A DNA stretch of 64,000 bases from contig CM075941.1 in the NCBI GenBank assembly GCA_038030265.1, positions 2,666,001 through 2,730,000 of the forward strand, given 5' to 3'. Positions 1 to 12,245 of this stretch are shown here, piece by piece. Under the pieces are notes generated by a model. That model saw only the letters and a program-made list of their open reading frames with translations. It was not told the origin of the DNA and made no database searches. This stretch comes from Corythucha ciliata (taxonomy: Eukaryota; Arthropoda; Insecta; Hemiptera; Tingidae). Position numbers and translations under genes: made by a program. Numbering within the stretch: the stretch's first letter is position 1; the number at the start of each line of letters is the position of its first letter.

Positions 1-3000
1 CTTTTCACGAATTACGTTTTTTTTGGTTCACCATACGCAATGCATGAGCGATTTTTCTCAGTTTACTCGCGAATTAGCGGTTTCTTCACCTATATTGCTA
101 TAAATTGGCGCTTTTTTTCAATTTCAGCCTGAAATGTTGCCTTCAGAATCCGCAAATTGGCGTATATTCAGTTTTTGGCGCAAAGTAGAATTTTTCTCAA
201 TTTCAACCGCGAATTAGATGTTTTTTTTAAATTGTAGTGGCGACGCGTCGCAGCGTTTCAAACCTGTGAATTAGTGAATTTTCTCAATTTCAGTCACAAA
301 TTGGCGTTTGGCTTAATCTTAGCTGTAAATTGGCGATTTTTTTCCCATTTCTAGCCGCGAATTAGCAATTTTCTCAAGTTTTAGGCTTAAGATGAACATT
401 TCTCTTAATGTTGACCAGCCCCCCTACTCCTGTTACTCATAACGCGAATGACAGATAGTTGCCGTTTCTGTGCAAATTTAGTCTCTGATGACCGTGAATT
501 GACGCGATTCTCACCTCCAGACCCTGTTGTAAGCCTGTGAAAGGGCAACGGTGCATCTGATAGTTTCGCCAGTGAAGCTGCTCACATATCAACCAGTGAG
601 CATGTACTCGACCATGCCGAGTCGAGGGTGCCAAAGCCGTAGTCGGCTCATACGTCATATCCATCAGGCGTGGATCCAGTTTTTCTCAAGAGTTTTTCCC
701 CGATTTTACTCGTGAATGAGCACTGTTTTTAGCCTCGAATTGACGTTTTCCTTAACTTTAGCTGAAACTGAGTGCTTTTTCTCAATTCTACCTTGAACTA
801 GCCCATTTTCTTCATTTTAGCCATGAAAAGGTCTCAAAAAACCGTGAAATAACGCATTTTTGATTTACTATTTCAATTACGGCCAGCACTGGGCATCGCC
901 TAACCGCGAATTGGTGCGTTCTGTCAAGTTCAGCCGCAAAAGAACAGTTTTTCTCAATTTTACCCGCGTGAATGAGCTCTATTTCTCAATTTTAGCCGCA
1001 AATGAGTGACTTTGCTCAACTCTACATTGAACGAGCAATGTGTCAATTTTAGCTGTGAAAAGAGCTCTATAAACCGCGAATTAGCGCATTTTCTTAATTT
1101 CGTCTTGGATTTTGCATCGCGAAACCACAAATCAGCGTGTTTTTTTCAATTTCAACCGCGAACAATGAAATTTATTAAACGTAAATTAGCGCTATTTCTT
1201 ACTTTTAGCCTTGAATGGGTGTTTTCCCTCAGTCTTTAGACGCAATATGTTCTTTTCTGGATTTCATCCGCGAACGAGCACTTTTTCTCAAGGCTTGCCA
1301 CCCCCCCCCACCCTACTCCCTTTTAGCAGGATGCCCACCCCTTGATCAACGTGCTGGCTCCCCCCTGCTTTTCTCTGTCACTCTTCCGTTTTCTTTCGAC
1401 TGGCCGGCTGGCTTCTGAAGAAACGTTGGCTTTTCTGACGACGTGAAAGGACCCAAAGGCTAATTTTTTTTTACTGTTTTTAATGTGATTTCAATGGTTA
1501 AAAAAAACAAATTTTAAACGTTTTAAACGCTCAAATGTTTTAATCATAAAAAACACGAGCATTTTGTTTTAAACATGTTTAAAACAAGTGTTAAAAAACG
1601 ACTTGTTTTAAACATTCCAACCCTGCTTCAGAAGCAACAGATTATTGTCTTTTGCTGAATTTTAGCCCCGAGTCAGCGTTATTACTAAATTTTAGTCGTG
1701 AATTGGCGTTTTCTCTAATATAGCCGTGAATTAGCCGATTTTTTCATTTGAATCCTCGAATGAACGTTTTTTCTTTACTTTATCCGCAAATTATCCAATT
1801 TTTTTTACAATTTTAGCTGTACTTATTCTTTTCAATTAAGTCCGCGAAATAGGATTGTTCCAAGTTTAGCCGCTAAGTAGCGCTTTTTGTCAATTTCATT
1901 AGCGAATTAGCTATTTTTCTAAATTTCTGCTGTGGATTAGTGTACCTATGTCCCAATTTCAGCACCTAATTAGCCATTCTTCTCAATTTTAGTCGTGAAT
2001 TAGCATTTTTCGAAAATTTGCAGTGAACTAGTGGCTTTTCACTTTTTTATCCGCGAATAGGCGATTTTCTGTAATTTCAGTTGCGAATTTGTCATTTTTC
2101 TCTATTTTAGCCCCGAATTAGCTTTATTCTATCTTATAGCCTTAGTGGGGTTTCTTGCCTTTTAGCGCTTGCAGAAATGCAAAAACTGGGCCACGTCTCA
2201 ATTTTACCAACAGCAAATTAGCGTTTTTTCTTCATTTTAGGCATAAAGTGGCATATATAAACCGCGAATAAGCGATTTTTTCTCAATTTCGGCCTGGATG
2301 TTTCATCTAGATACCGCGAATGAAAGCTTTTTGAACAGTTTTGGCCACGAATACTAGCGATTTTTCCCAACTTTTTGCAGCGTTGGTACTTGCCTGCAAG
2401 AATAGCATATTAGTACGCCTTCTTATCTTTATCCGCTTACGGACCTAAAAAAAAAAAAAAAAAATTCGGCTATGCATCTACATGACGTTTTTGTGTGTCC
2501 AGGTACGCACTATGACCAAGTGCAAGTTTCTCACATACCTCCTGAATCACCCTGTATATATGTATGTATATTGGGCCGATATTTTCCCAATGCCCCAGGC
2601 CGGTCAATTCTGTGTATCCATCCCTGTTTTCAACGGGAATACGTTTTACGGGACCAATTCGGCAGAAGTGGCCAAATGGGCCTCACAGCGCGTGCGCCGC
2701 CTATTGTGCGTGGTGTATTTTTTTTTTTTTTTTTTAAGCTTCTTAGCCTTGCGAAATAGTGACTTTCTTGACTTTTGCCGTGAATTAGCGCTTTTTTTTC
2801 TCAAGTTTTTATTTTATACAATTTTTGTCGCGCATTATAAGCACTTGTGTCAATTTCAGCCACGAATTATTTCTTTCAATTTCAAACCGAGAATTACAGT
2901 TTTCTACTCAACTGTATCCGTGAACCGTGAATCGGCGGGTTTCATAAAAATGTTAATCCGTGAATTGGCGTTGTTCTTTATTTTAGACCCAAATCAGCGC

Positions 3001-4564
3001 TTTTACTCAACTCTACCAGTGAATTAGTGATTTTCCTCAATTTCAGTCGCAAATTAGCGCTTTTTCGGAATTTTAGCAGCGTAGTAGCGTTTGTAACCGA
3101 ATTTTGTTCATTTTAACTACGAATCGGCGCTTTTCGATATTTTAAGTGAAAATTGGCAATTTTTCAATTTTTGGCAGCGTGTTAGAGCTTTTTTTTTCAA
3201 TTCAGGCTGAAAATCTTAATTTTAGCCAGAATAATTACTGATTTTCTCAATATTAGCCGCCGATTAGCGAATTCTTTTCCATTTTAGTTTTAGCAGCCTA
3301 ATAGAATTTTTAAAAAATCAGTGTTTTTTTTTTTACTTATTTAGCCATGAATTTGCCGTTTTTCTCAATTTTAGCCACAAAGTTGTCCTCAGAAGGCGAG
3401 ATCATGGCGGAATTGGAAATTCTAACATACTTTGTCCGCGAATTTTTTTCCTCAATGTTAGCCGCAAAATAGCGCTTTTTTTTTAAATTTTAGCTGCGTA
3501 GAAGCGTTTTCTTGCCTGTGAATTGCGACTTTTGTTAATTTTAGCCACAAATTGGCGTTTTCCTCAATTTTTAGCCGGGAGTAGCACTTTTGCAATATTT
3601 GAGCTGAAAACTAGAGTTTTATTTATTTATGCCGGGCTATAGTGAATTTTTAAATATTAGTTTTTGTTTTATTTTTTACATTTCAGTCCCACATTGTAAT
3701 TTTTTCCTTCAATTTTTGCTATTTATTAGCGTTTATTGTTTAGTTTTAGCCTCGAACAGAAGCGTTTTTACAATTTTTCAATATTTAGTGATTTTCCTCC
3801 ATTTTAGCCATGAATTAGCGTTTTCCTCATTTTTAGCTCCAGATTAGCCATTTTTAGCAGCGAATTAGAACTTTATTCCAGTTTGAGTTGAAAATTAGTG
3901 TTTTTCTTAATGTTAGAGCCACCCTAATTAATATTTTTTTTTTCTGTTTTAGCCGCGTTGTTTTTTAGATTTTAGCCCCGCATAAGCAATTATTTTCTAT
4001 TTTCTGCAATGGATTAGCGCTGTTTCTCAGTTTGAGCCTCGAATCTTTCAGAAGCTATACGGATTTGCGTTTTCTCAATTTCAGGCGCGAATTAGTGATT
4101 TTCTTTATTTTCATATTCGCGAATTAACGTTTCTCCTCAACGTTAGCCGCGAATTAGTGACTTTTCACTATTTCAGCAGTGAAGTAGCGTTTTCTGATAA
4201 TTTTGCAGAGAATTAACATGTGCGAATGAACGATTCTTCACATTTCAGTCGTGAATTTGCCATTTTGGCCCAATTTTAACCCGAATTAGCGTTGTTTTTG
4301 ACAATACTAGCCGCGATGTTTTTTTTACTTGTAGGTACAGCCTTGAAATAATAGTAGCAAGTATTCTCAATTGTAGCCGCGGGCTTGGCTCAAAAACAAC
4401 ACTTTTGCATTGATTTCTACATTTGATCGCGGAATGGACGTCATACACTGCGAATCGACGATTTTTTCTCAATTACTGTCTGGAAGTTGCATCGTCAGAC
4501 CACGAATAGCGCTTTTTATCCAAGTTTTTGCCGCGCGTCAGCCATCAGTTGTAAATTGCCTATC
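1..4564 (+). repeat. Family A degenerate 29-30 bp satellite, plus orientation
   Basis: Nearly the whole stretch is built of ~29-30 bp units in which a T-rich piece close to TTTTCTCAATTTTAG is followed by a CpG-bearing piece close to CCGCGAATTAGC. Units are heavily diverged, with changes at the CpGs, small indels and T-run length differences. Open frames here are low-complexity, Phe/Ser/Leu-rich readings of the repeat and not genes. Parts 1-2460 recur at about 34.0-36.77 kb, and parts 2.99-4.79 kb recur at about 30.06-34.0 kb, so these are paralogous blocks. An AT-rich spacer (about 1463-1640) with GTTTTAAAC-type words interrupts the array. Confidence 0.9.
1329..1368 (-). mobile_element. Dispersed transposon terminus, degenerate GGCGTAGCCAGC type
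   Basis: Read on the minus strand, this matches a ~40 bp sequence found repeatedly in the window: a CAGGGGCGTAGCCAGC-like start, then TTGATCAAGGGGTGGGC. A poly-C run lies next to it. The 35.0 kb copy is better preserved. It is probably the end of a nonautonomous DNA transposon, but no coding part or partner end was found. Confidence 0.45.
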
Positions 4565-4935
4565 AGTACATTAGGGCGCTTATGAGGAGCCAACGAAACT
4601 GGAGGCTGGTCTATTTTCTCTATTATATCCATGAATTTCCCTCAAGAAGGCGCCAATTTCTGTATTTCAGCCTCCAGAAAAGCACTCTCGGGGGCTCGAA
4701 TCGAATAGTCAGCCCACACTCGTTGCTGATATCACTTGTAACGCTATAATTCTCTGGGTCGGATATAGACTGAAATTCGTAGAAAGGTGCTAAATCGCTG
4801 TCCAACCTTTTCACATGAATAAACCTATAAAAATCAACATTTTTCCGTATTTCAAGCTTCTCGGGGGCCCCGCCTGACAGGGAGCCCGGTGCGGTCCACC
4901 CCCTCGCCCCTACCTGGCCATACATGGCTATTTGC
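4565..4935. repeat. Non-satellite spacer repeated three times
   Basis: This block separates satellite families A and B. It carries recognisable words (a run with GCACTCTCGGGGGCTC, and GGTCGGATATAGA) that recur at about 33.79-34.01 kb. A more diverged version lies at about 55.80-56.10 kb. A 100-codon minus-strand frame crosses it but resembles no protein I know and is interrupted in the other copies, so I do not call a gene. Confidence 0.6.
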
Positions 4936-5420
4936 GCTCTTAAAGCGATAAACTGACCACTTTGCGTGTGCGCACTTGAAAACAGAATGAGCCGTTATCA
5001 CCTCATCCAGCCAGTGTTATGGCTTCATGCACCTCCCGGACAGGATAAACTGACTAATCTCGTGCAATAAAATTGCTTGATTGGCAAATCACGGCCTATA
5101 ACGTGTCTTAATGTGCTAAAAATGTGTGCCCGTAAAATGGCGAAACGGTACCATTCGTACTACAAAAATGGGCAAACTGAACCCCCACTCGTAGAAAATG
5201 GCTAAACTGCAGACGATTTGTGGGCTAAAAATAGCCCGGGAGATGGCTCTAACGACGATTCCACGTCATTAAAATGCCTAATCTGACTTGCTCCGCCCAA
5301 AAAAATTTGCCAAACTGGGCTATTTGTGTGCCTTTAAAAAATTAATTGAGTATTTAGCGCCCTAAAATCGAAGAACTGGCCATCATTCCTCTCTACTGAA
5401 CGGTAGAGACGGCAGCGGCG
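4936..5420 (-). repeat. Family B ~30 bp satellite, minus orientation
   Basis: Units contain words such as CCCTAAAA, TGGC(A/T)AAACTG and ATTCG at about 30 bp spacing. They are the reverse complement of the units at 10-11 kb. A poly-C run ends the block near 5430. Confidence 0.6.
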
Positions 5421-5499
5421 TCTATCTCCCCCCCCCCCCCCCGTGATGGCTAGACGCGAAATCGCCCCCTTAGTAATATCAACCCTCTCACTCAGTGAA

Positions 5500-6845
5500 A
5501 ATAATAATTTCAGTGCCTAATTTTGACAAATTGGACGAAATCAACACTACGTAGCGTTAAATTACGGCTTATTCTTAGCAGTTGCCGGGAATCAGCAAAA
5601 TTAGGGCCCTTTAAGCAGAAAATAGCAAAAACTCGTGAATTAAGGTTTTTAAGAAGCAGAATCCGCGATTTCATTAATGAGAGAGCGAACATTTTCAGTA
5701 AAATTTGGGTTCAAGCTGCCAAATCAAGAAATTTGTGTTTTCGATGTTAGCTTTTCGAATTATGGTCGACGCCGTGTACAACTTTGGACTCCAGAAAGAG
5801 TCAAACCCACGAAATTTGGTGAGTAAAGTAACCAACTACTGTGAAATCGTGGTTGAAATGCGCCAAATCCACAAAATTAGGTTTTGATTTTAATAAAAAC
5901 CGCAAAATTTGGGGATTTATAAGACCAAAATTGACGAAATTTAGGTTTGGAATACTCCAAAATAGGGACTTTGAATTTTAAAAGAGTCAAATTCGTTGTC
6001 TGAATTAGCAAAACCTGCGAAACTGATTTCAGTTAGATCTAAAACCACGAAATTTTGGTTTTAAACGCGCGGACTTCAGTGAAATTGGGGTACTAAATAA
6101 CAAAATTCGTGAAATTTGATTTTGAAGGTGTCAAATTTGAAACATTTAGTCATGAAAAATCAACAGCGAAAATGTGAATTGAAAAAGCAAGAATCACGAG
6201 TTTTGTTTTTCCGTCATCAATTTTTTCACCAATTTTGGTTATTGACGTAACCAAACCCGCGCGAAACATATTTTACAAAGAGGCAAAGCCACGAAATTTG
6301 GTTTTCCATCATGCACAATTCCCCAAAGTCGGGATAAAGGAGCGAAGTCCACGAAATTGGGTGTTGTGAAGCAGGAAAAGTTCGTAAAATTAGTTGATTA
6401 AAGAGCAAACCCCACGTAATTTGGGATTTAAAAGCGAGGAAATCAGCAAAATTGGTGTACGAAATAATAAAAATTAGTGGAATTTGGTTTTTAAGGTGCC
6501 AAATTTGAAACGTTCGTTCATGGAAGAGTGAAAATTTCTAGCCAAAATTAGAAATTTTTTTTTCGCTCGTTTTTTGAGAAATTGGTTTTTTTATTAACCA
6601 AACCTGCAATACTGATTATGTAAAGAGCAAAAGTCCAGAAATTTAGTTTGTGAAGGATTAAATTCCAAGAAATTTGGGTTTTGAATAAGCAAACCCAGAA
6701 ATTGGGATTTGAACGACATGAATCCACCTAATTTAATTTTGATTGAGCGAAAAATTCGTGAAATTGAAGTTTGGAAGAGTGAAAATTACGAAATTTTGTT
6801 CTTGAAAGTGCCAAACGCATGACTAGTTTTAAATCAGACTGTGAG
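5500..6845 (+). repeat. Family C ~30 bp satellite
   Basis: The sequence is a chain of units built around (C)CACGAAATTTGG, TTTTGAA and GAGCAAA, roughly 28-35 bp apart and much diverged. Short open frames here are repeat translations. The GC step followed by GAAATT and a T-run resembles the layout of family A units, which suggests distant common origin (inference). Confidence 0.65.
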
Positions 6846-8350
6846 TCTTATTTTCCGGTTCGTCGGCCAATGTTCTCATGTGTTGTGGGCTGAATTTTAG
6901 AGTTTTGAGTGAAATAGAGGCATGACGTTGTGTGGAACAGATTCAGTGGGCGAAATCACTGTATTGTTCTCTGAGTGGACTTTGTGCTACGATCTCTCCG
7001 CCCCTGGCGCTCGACCTGATCTGGTTGAGTTAAGGGAGAAGACCCGGCTCAGCTCGACCAGGGCATAAAATGGGGACTGGCTCTGGCTAGGAGCTGCAGC
7101 TTTGTTTGAAGATGAAAACTTGAAAGATGTTTTGAATTAGGAATCCAGGGGTTACTTACATCAAGTAGAAACCGGAAAAGTAGGACAAAAAAGAGGACAG
7201 TTTCGATCTCTCCCCGGACACAAGAAAAATAAGCTCGGACGTCCCCAGACGCTCAAGAAAGTAAGTAAGACAAGTCCGGGGAAAGAAGGACGTCTTGTCA
7301 CCCTAGCCGTGGTGTATCTGGGGCCTAAGGATTTTATAGCTAATTAAAGTCCTTAATTAGGGACATTAATTTAACCGGAAGAACATAGTCCTGAAACTGG
7401 TCTCATTCGAAAGGTTTTACGTAGCTGATTACGAATATGATCGTCTGCCTCTGGGGCATTTGCCCTCTGTGGCTCGTCAAACTCCCTAAATTAAGGAAAT
7501 TATAATTAACTGGCAGAACATAGTCTTGAAATTGAAGCTCTCCTGAAGCTCCTCTGTGACAAGATGTTCGCGAGACTGATACACCTTAAGAAAGAGAAGG
7601 TCACGTCAAAAATTGCGACGATTAGAAGTAGGAATCACAAAACATCGAGCAGTCTTCAGGAGAGCGGTGTTTGTGAGCTAGGAAGGAATTTCCAGTAAAA
7701 CATCTGTCCATGAATTTCTCCGGGATCCTTCTCATCCACCCCCATGAAAAAAACAAAATTCGCTCTCAAAGAAAATTATTGTCGACGAAGAAAAAGAAAA
7801 AATCGGCGCACTCTTCACTAACCCGTCCAACCCAAATTTCTGTTAATCTCTTGGTCCCAAATACTGAAGGTGTGTTAACAACTTTGAAAAAAAAATATAT
7901 ATTGACAATTTCAAATGCATAATTTCATGAGAGCTTTTGAATTTTTGCTTACTATAGCTCAAGCTCATCCTTCAGCGCCATCGGCAGGCCGCAGGCGAGG
8001 TCGGTTTCAAAAGTTCCTATGTATCCGCCTTTTTATTTGCGGGATTTCCAGATTTGTTCGAAGATAAAAAAATAATTAGTTAATTCTTATTAATATTAAA
8101 TTGGATATACCTACTTATTTGTTTACTAATACACCAGCCTGCGCCCTACGCACCATCGCTAATATCACGTGAGGCCGTGAGGAGTCTTTCAACTATTTAA
8201 TAATGAATTTATTACCTATTTATTAATGAATTGAAATATTCAGTCGATCGAAGAGTTTGATTGTTGTGAAGCGAATGTGACAATTGTGACAATTCAGAAG
8301 AAAGGGGTGTTGAGGGGGGTGGCAAATGAAGCCGAACTTAACCGAACTCA
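6846..8350. other. Gene-free stretch with one short direct repeat
   Basis: No protein family is recognisable. A ~50 bp segment containing GAACATAGTC occurs twice (about 7335-7396 and 7492-7545). Near 7065-7110 there is CATAAAATGGGGACTGG followed by a GC-richer tract that could belong to an old LTR, but no second LTR or coding part supports that. AT-rich sequence fills 8040-8260. Confidence 0.5.
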
Positions 8351-8482
8351 GGCCCGTATTCAGAAACCACACTTAACGCAACCCTGAGGGTATCCTTTCT
8401 TAAGTGCACTTAAGCGATCCCTTAAGAAATTGTATTCAGAGAGCCCCCTAAGGGGACCCTTGAGCTTAAGGGTCCCCTAAGC
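8351..8482 (+). mobile_element. PIF/Harbinger-type transposon terminus
   Basis: GGCCCGTATTCAGAAACC begins here after a possible 3 bp target (TCA). It is followed by several internal TTAAGGG/CCCTTAA inverted motifs that can fold into hairpins. Termini starting GGCCCGTATTC are typical of Harbinger-like elements in invertebrates (recollection). A Myb/SANT-like coding fragment, the usual second gene of Harbinger transposons, lies about 330 bp inward. No matching opposite end was found. Confidence 0.5.
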
Positions 8483-8809
8483 TGATATGAGAAGAACATT
8501 GTGTTTTTCGAGGTGACTGTACAGTTTTTTTAGCTACTTACAGCTGTTTTATCTGATTGATGTTTTAGTTTGATTCATTTCCCTCCATAATTTTTACGCG
8601 CGCCGGAACAGAGGTTAGCCGTGAGTCTTAAAAATCTAATGTGTAGGGGGGGGGGGAATGCAACGGTGGCAAAAATTTGCCAGTTTGGTGGGTTCCCGAG
8701 GTCTGTTCTCATTCTCCGAGTTTGAAATTACTCAAGCTGATCGTGCACGAGGGAACATTCTGCACAAAGCCTTCAGCCCTTTAAGGTAAAAGATTCGGAA
8801 AAGAAAAAG

Positions 8810-8953
8810 ATGAATTTTTCTGTCGCGGAGAAGCCGTTCTTGAAGGAGACAATTTTAAAATACGCGAATATTGTCGAAAATAAAAAGTCAGACGCAGTCA
8901 GTCTCGCTGCAAAAAAGAAAAAGTGGGAAGAGATTCTCGATGAATTCTTATAA
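8810..8953 (+). pseudogene. Myb/SANT-like DNA-binding domain fragment (Harbinger-associated)
   Basis: An ATG-started frame of 47 codons shows the first half of a Myb/SANT-like domain of the MSANTD/zeste type. An acidic and aromatic start (NFSVAEKPFL) leads to a helix reading ILKYANIVENKKSDAV, then a lysine-rich turn and KKWEEILDEF. In full proteins this is followed by a second half that recognises DNA. Here a TAA ends the frame after EF and nothing homologous follows, so it is truncated. Full-length relatives accompany the transposase in PIF/Harbinger elements, and the Harbinger-like terminus at 8351 fits that origin. A host gene remnant is the alternative. Confidence 0.55.
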
Positions 8954-9461
8954 CTTTGATATCTGCTGGAAACCTGTCGTTTGTAGCCTTCTATATTTCG
9001 GATTTTATGTCGAAAAAATGAAACTTCTCTCCCACCCCAACCCGGAAAGTGATACTTTTGGAGCTAACCTTTAAATTTTGACCTGAGACGGTAAACAGAG
9101 CTGGCTGTTTCTCTCCCACTATAAGTCTGTATGGCCCAGCAGGCTAAACACGATTTGAGCTAACCCAAACACGAACCTTGCGTAAATGGGATTTTAGTGC
9201 GAAAAATCAGAAAAAATCGGTTTCCAAGATACGCCGACCCTCGAAATCGGTTTGTCAGCAACAAGCATCCGCGAATTTTTGATTTTTGGAGAAACCGATG
9301 TGCGAAAATGTGTTGTTTTTTTAGTGAAGAAAATCCACAAATTTGGTTTTATGGAGCGAAATATAATAAATTTGTGTTTCTGTTAGCCAGATCAGGGAAG
9401 ATATTTTTGGAATTTTGGGGGTGGGCAGCTGCCCCACAAAATCTGCGTTTTTGATTCTAGG

Positions 9462-9495
9462 GGAGGGCAACTGCCCCCTGCTGGCTACGCCCATG
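9462..9495 (-). mobile_element. Dispersed transposon terminus (GGGCGTAGCCAGC type)
   Basis: On the minus strand this reads GGGCGTAGCCAGCAGGGGGC, matching the terminus seen at 35.0, 45.5 and 51.4 kb at its first ~14 bases. The same sequence is in the opposite inverted-repeat arm at 25076-25112. Confidence 0.4.
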
Positions 9496-9954
9496 TTTTA
9501 CATTGATTTCCACAATTTATTCGAAGAATGGCCTCTGGGAAGTTGTATCGCGAGACCACGAATCAGCGCTTTTTAGCAGCTGTAGCCACGAATATTACCG
9601 ATTTTTGTGTGATAGAGGGTCTGGGGTGAACCCTCCCCCCCCCGCCCCGGTACCGCGGTACACTACTGCGTTGGGTCTGAAGTCCAAGAAAAAAGCTGGA
9701 CGTACTCGGACCTTTTCGGACTGCTTCAAGTCCAGAAAATCTGCTAAACCTAACTTCAACGTGAAATGCTCAATTTTTGGAGATTTTATGGGGCTCTTCG
9801 TTATGGTACTAGTGCTCCTTCGTTCGTATACTTGTAGCTCTGTGGGGGGGGGGGATCTTTCCCCCATATCCCGTCCCCCCCTTACCTACGCCCCTGCACA
9901 CAACAACTTCGATGGCGTGAATCGTCGTCTGTAGTCTCTATAAGGCACACAAAA

Positions 9955-11035
9955 AGATCATTTTGGGCATTTTAGACCGTGGTGAATTACTTCTTTATTC
10001 CTTTGCCTTAGGTGTTTGCGGATTGCGGCGCTGGAAAAAGTATGCGAGTAGGCCATTTTTAAGGCGTAAATAGCAAGTTTTACTACTTTCAGGGCATAAA
10101 TCGTCACTTGAGACATTTTAAATCCAGCCCAGTTTGTCCATTTGACGCGCGAATGGTCGATTTTACCATGTTCCGGACAAGAATATTCCGTTCAGGGCTT
10201 TTCATGCCGCAAATCGTCTGCAAGGGTGAATATTCGAAGCAATATTTTCAGTGCACAAATCCGTCATTTTAGCCAATTTTAGAGTAAGAATTCAATTAAG
10301 CCATTTTGAGCTTACCGTTATAGTATAGTTCAACCATTTCGTGGACGCAAAACAGTCAGTTTTGCCATTTTTATGGTGCGAATAGTCCGTCAAGTCATTT
10401 GTAGGGTGCAAATGGTCATTTTTCCGTGTTATTAGAGCGAGAACTATTGTCATTATAAGTGGTTTTAGAGCGATAAATTGCCAGTTCAGCCGTTTTCTTT
10501 AGGCGTAAGTGGTCATTTTGGACATTTTCAGGTCAGAAATCGTTTGCTTAGGTATTTTTAAGGCATGAATCGTGAATTAAGCAATTTTTTTTATGGCGCA
10601 TAGAGTCAGTTTTGCCGATTTTATGGCTTGGATATAACAAGTTTTGGGGGCGTGCAGTCATAAGTTTTGTTATTTATAGGGCGGTAATAGTACATAAAGC
10701 TAGAATACTCAGTTACGTCATTTTTGGCGCGCGAGTGGTTTATTTTGCTATTTTCGGAACAGGAATCATCGGTTCGGGCGTTTTGGAGCGTTGCGAATCG
10801 TCAGTTTGGTTAATTTGTAGGGCGCTATTAGTTCCGTTAAGCCAAGCAGGCGTGAATGGTCAGTTTGGCCACTCTTGGCGCGCGAATATATTGCGTCTTG
10901 CAGTTATCAGAGCGGGAATGATCTGTTGAGGCGTGAATAGTCAGTTTAGTTATTTTGATTATGGCGCGTTGAGTCAGTTAGGCCATTTTGGGGCGCAATT
11001 AATAGACAGTTTTCCCCTTTTTCATGGTAGGCATA
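9955..11035 (+). repeat. Family B ~30 bp satellite, plus orientation
   Basis: Units of about 30 bp contain GGCGCGAAT, (A)GTCAGTTTTG and CCATTTTTAGG. The spacing resembles family A, and the two may share an ancestor (GCGAAT, then a T-run, then a second T-run ending TTTTAG). The block lies inside the left inverted-repeat arm and is mirrored at 23.53-24.60 kb. Confidence 0.7.
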
Positions 11036-11039
11036 GCTG

Positions 11040-11690
11040 GTGTGTGAACGGCAGCTCCATTCCCGCCCTCCACTCACCACTCACGATGACGCAAGTCGTC
11101 ATCATAAAACCCGCGGCGACGTATAGCAAGTGGTCAGCGGTCTCGTCCTCTCGAAAACGACCAGAGCACAAAGGAGAGTGAGGATCGAGGTGGCCGCGAG
11201 TTCGCAAGTACATATGAACCATCTGGCTGCTGCCAACTGAAATCCACACGTCGGGCAAGAATTCAAACAAACGCCTACCCGTCGTTGTACTGCCAGTCCG
11301 CAGCGCTCCTGCCAGAGGCCTCCGCCACGACCAAAAGCACGACCCCCCTCCCCGCCCAACACCAATGGCGCAAGGTGGCTCGCCCAGTCGTCCCGGCTCC
11401 CAACCAAACCCCAACGAGTTCGATACGGCCCGGCGCCGATACACCCAGGCATCGAGCAGAGAAGGTTAGCGGGCGAGGCACCCCGCCATGACCTGAAGGA
11501 CCGCTGCAGGCCCCCCACTGTGCCTTGGAGGGTCGCGGTGCCACCACCAGGTTGCCCCATGTATACAACAAGATAGGCATAAAGACCGACCCCACGTAGC
11601 CGGCTCGGCAGCGGAAGTCCACGACCCCCCAGTCCAAGTCCCAGCCGCGTAGCAAAACCGGCGGTGAAATTGCGGGCTAATGTGAGATCC
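11040..11690 (-). pseudogene. GC-rich block, possible decayed LINE 3' coding end
   Basis: This ~650 bp is far more GC-rich than its surroundings and has long overlapping frames on both strands, mostly an effect of composition. On the minus strand one stretch reads SPLCSGRFREDETADHLL. That resembles the C..C..ETAEHLL..C tail found after the reverse transcriptase of R1/Jockey-like LINEs. The following cysteine is only reachable through a frameshift. No reverse transcriptase motif is visible, so the assignment is weak. The copy at 22930-23510 is its mirror image. Confidence 0.25.
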
Positions 11691-12055
11691 TAATCCGCGA
11701 AATTTGGGTTTTGAAAGGCCTGACGACGAGCCGCGCCGCGACATTGATTTTTAAAGTATGTCAAATGAGTGAAATTTGGGCGGATCGATTTAAGCAACTG
11801 AATAAATTTACAAAATTCATTCAAGAATGCCAATGTCAAGAATGCAATAATAGAACCGTGTAACAGCATCATTTTACTTGATTGTTTTTCGGGGTTCACT
11901 GCTTATACATATACAGATATTCCTTTTAGTATAAGCATGATTCATGCTCTCAGGGAAAATTACTTGATTTGCTTTAAATTATAGTGAGCTGACAACGGCA
12001 ATTTGCATGTTATTGGCCCCGTATACGATTACCCACGTCTGTTGAATTCTGCACG

Positions 12056-12245
12056 GAGTTGAATTCTGCGGACCAGCCCATAGCTCTCCGTGAAGCGGTC
12101 CGACTGGGCTGATTTTATGTAAATGTACTCTACTCCGGTGGCAGTACAAGCCATCAAAATTTGATGACGATCCGGTAATTTGCTGCCCCCCCTTCTCCCC
12201 ACCCCACAACGAGTTGAATTCTGCGGACCAGCCCATAATTCCCCG
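12056..12245 (-). repeat. Half of a short inverted repeat (GGCTGGTCCGCAGAATTC)
   Basis: Two tandem copies of GAATTCTGCGGACCAGCC lie here, separated by ~150 bp that includes CATCAAAATTTGATGACGAT. The reverse complement of the unit, again with two GGCTGGTCCGCAGAATTC words, is at 13872-14025. The pair brackets 1.6 kb and may be the two ends of an unrecognised transposon. Confidence 0.6.

Larger units (their letters stand above)
9291..12047 (+). repeat. Left arm of a 2.75 kb inverted repeat
   Basis: This segment is the near-exact reverse complement of 22535-25284. Matching landmarks run from AAACCGATGTGC at the outer edge, through a poly-C-flanked ORF, family B satellite and a GC-rich block, to CCCGTATACGATTA at the inner edge. 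Differences by eye are scattered substitutions and homopolymer lengths. A 90-codon minus-strand frame (9595-9867) is also open in the other arm (24617-24973), but it matches no family I know. Confidence 0.85.

Noticed and set aside
2482..3027. 181-codon open frame
   Set aside because: It crosses a T18 run and family A units. The amino-acid content is repeat-derived with no domain.
7060..7700. Possible LTR-type promoter region (CATAAAATGGGGACTGG)
   Set aside because: No paired LTR, no primer-binding site that I can identify and no coding part nearby.
9595..9867. 90-codon frame open in both inverted-repeat arms
   Set aside because: Conservation is explained by the recent duplication of the arms. 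Homopolymer G/C runs flank it and no family similarity is visible.
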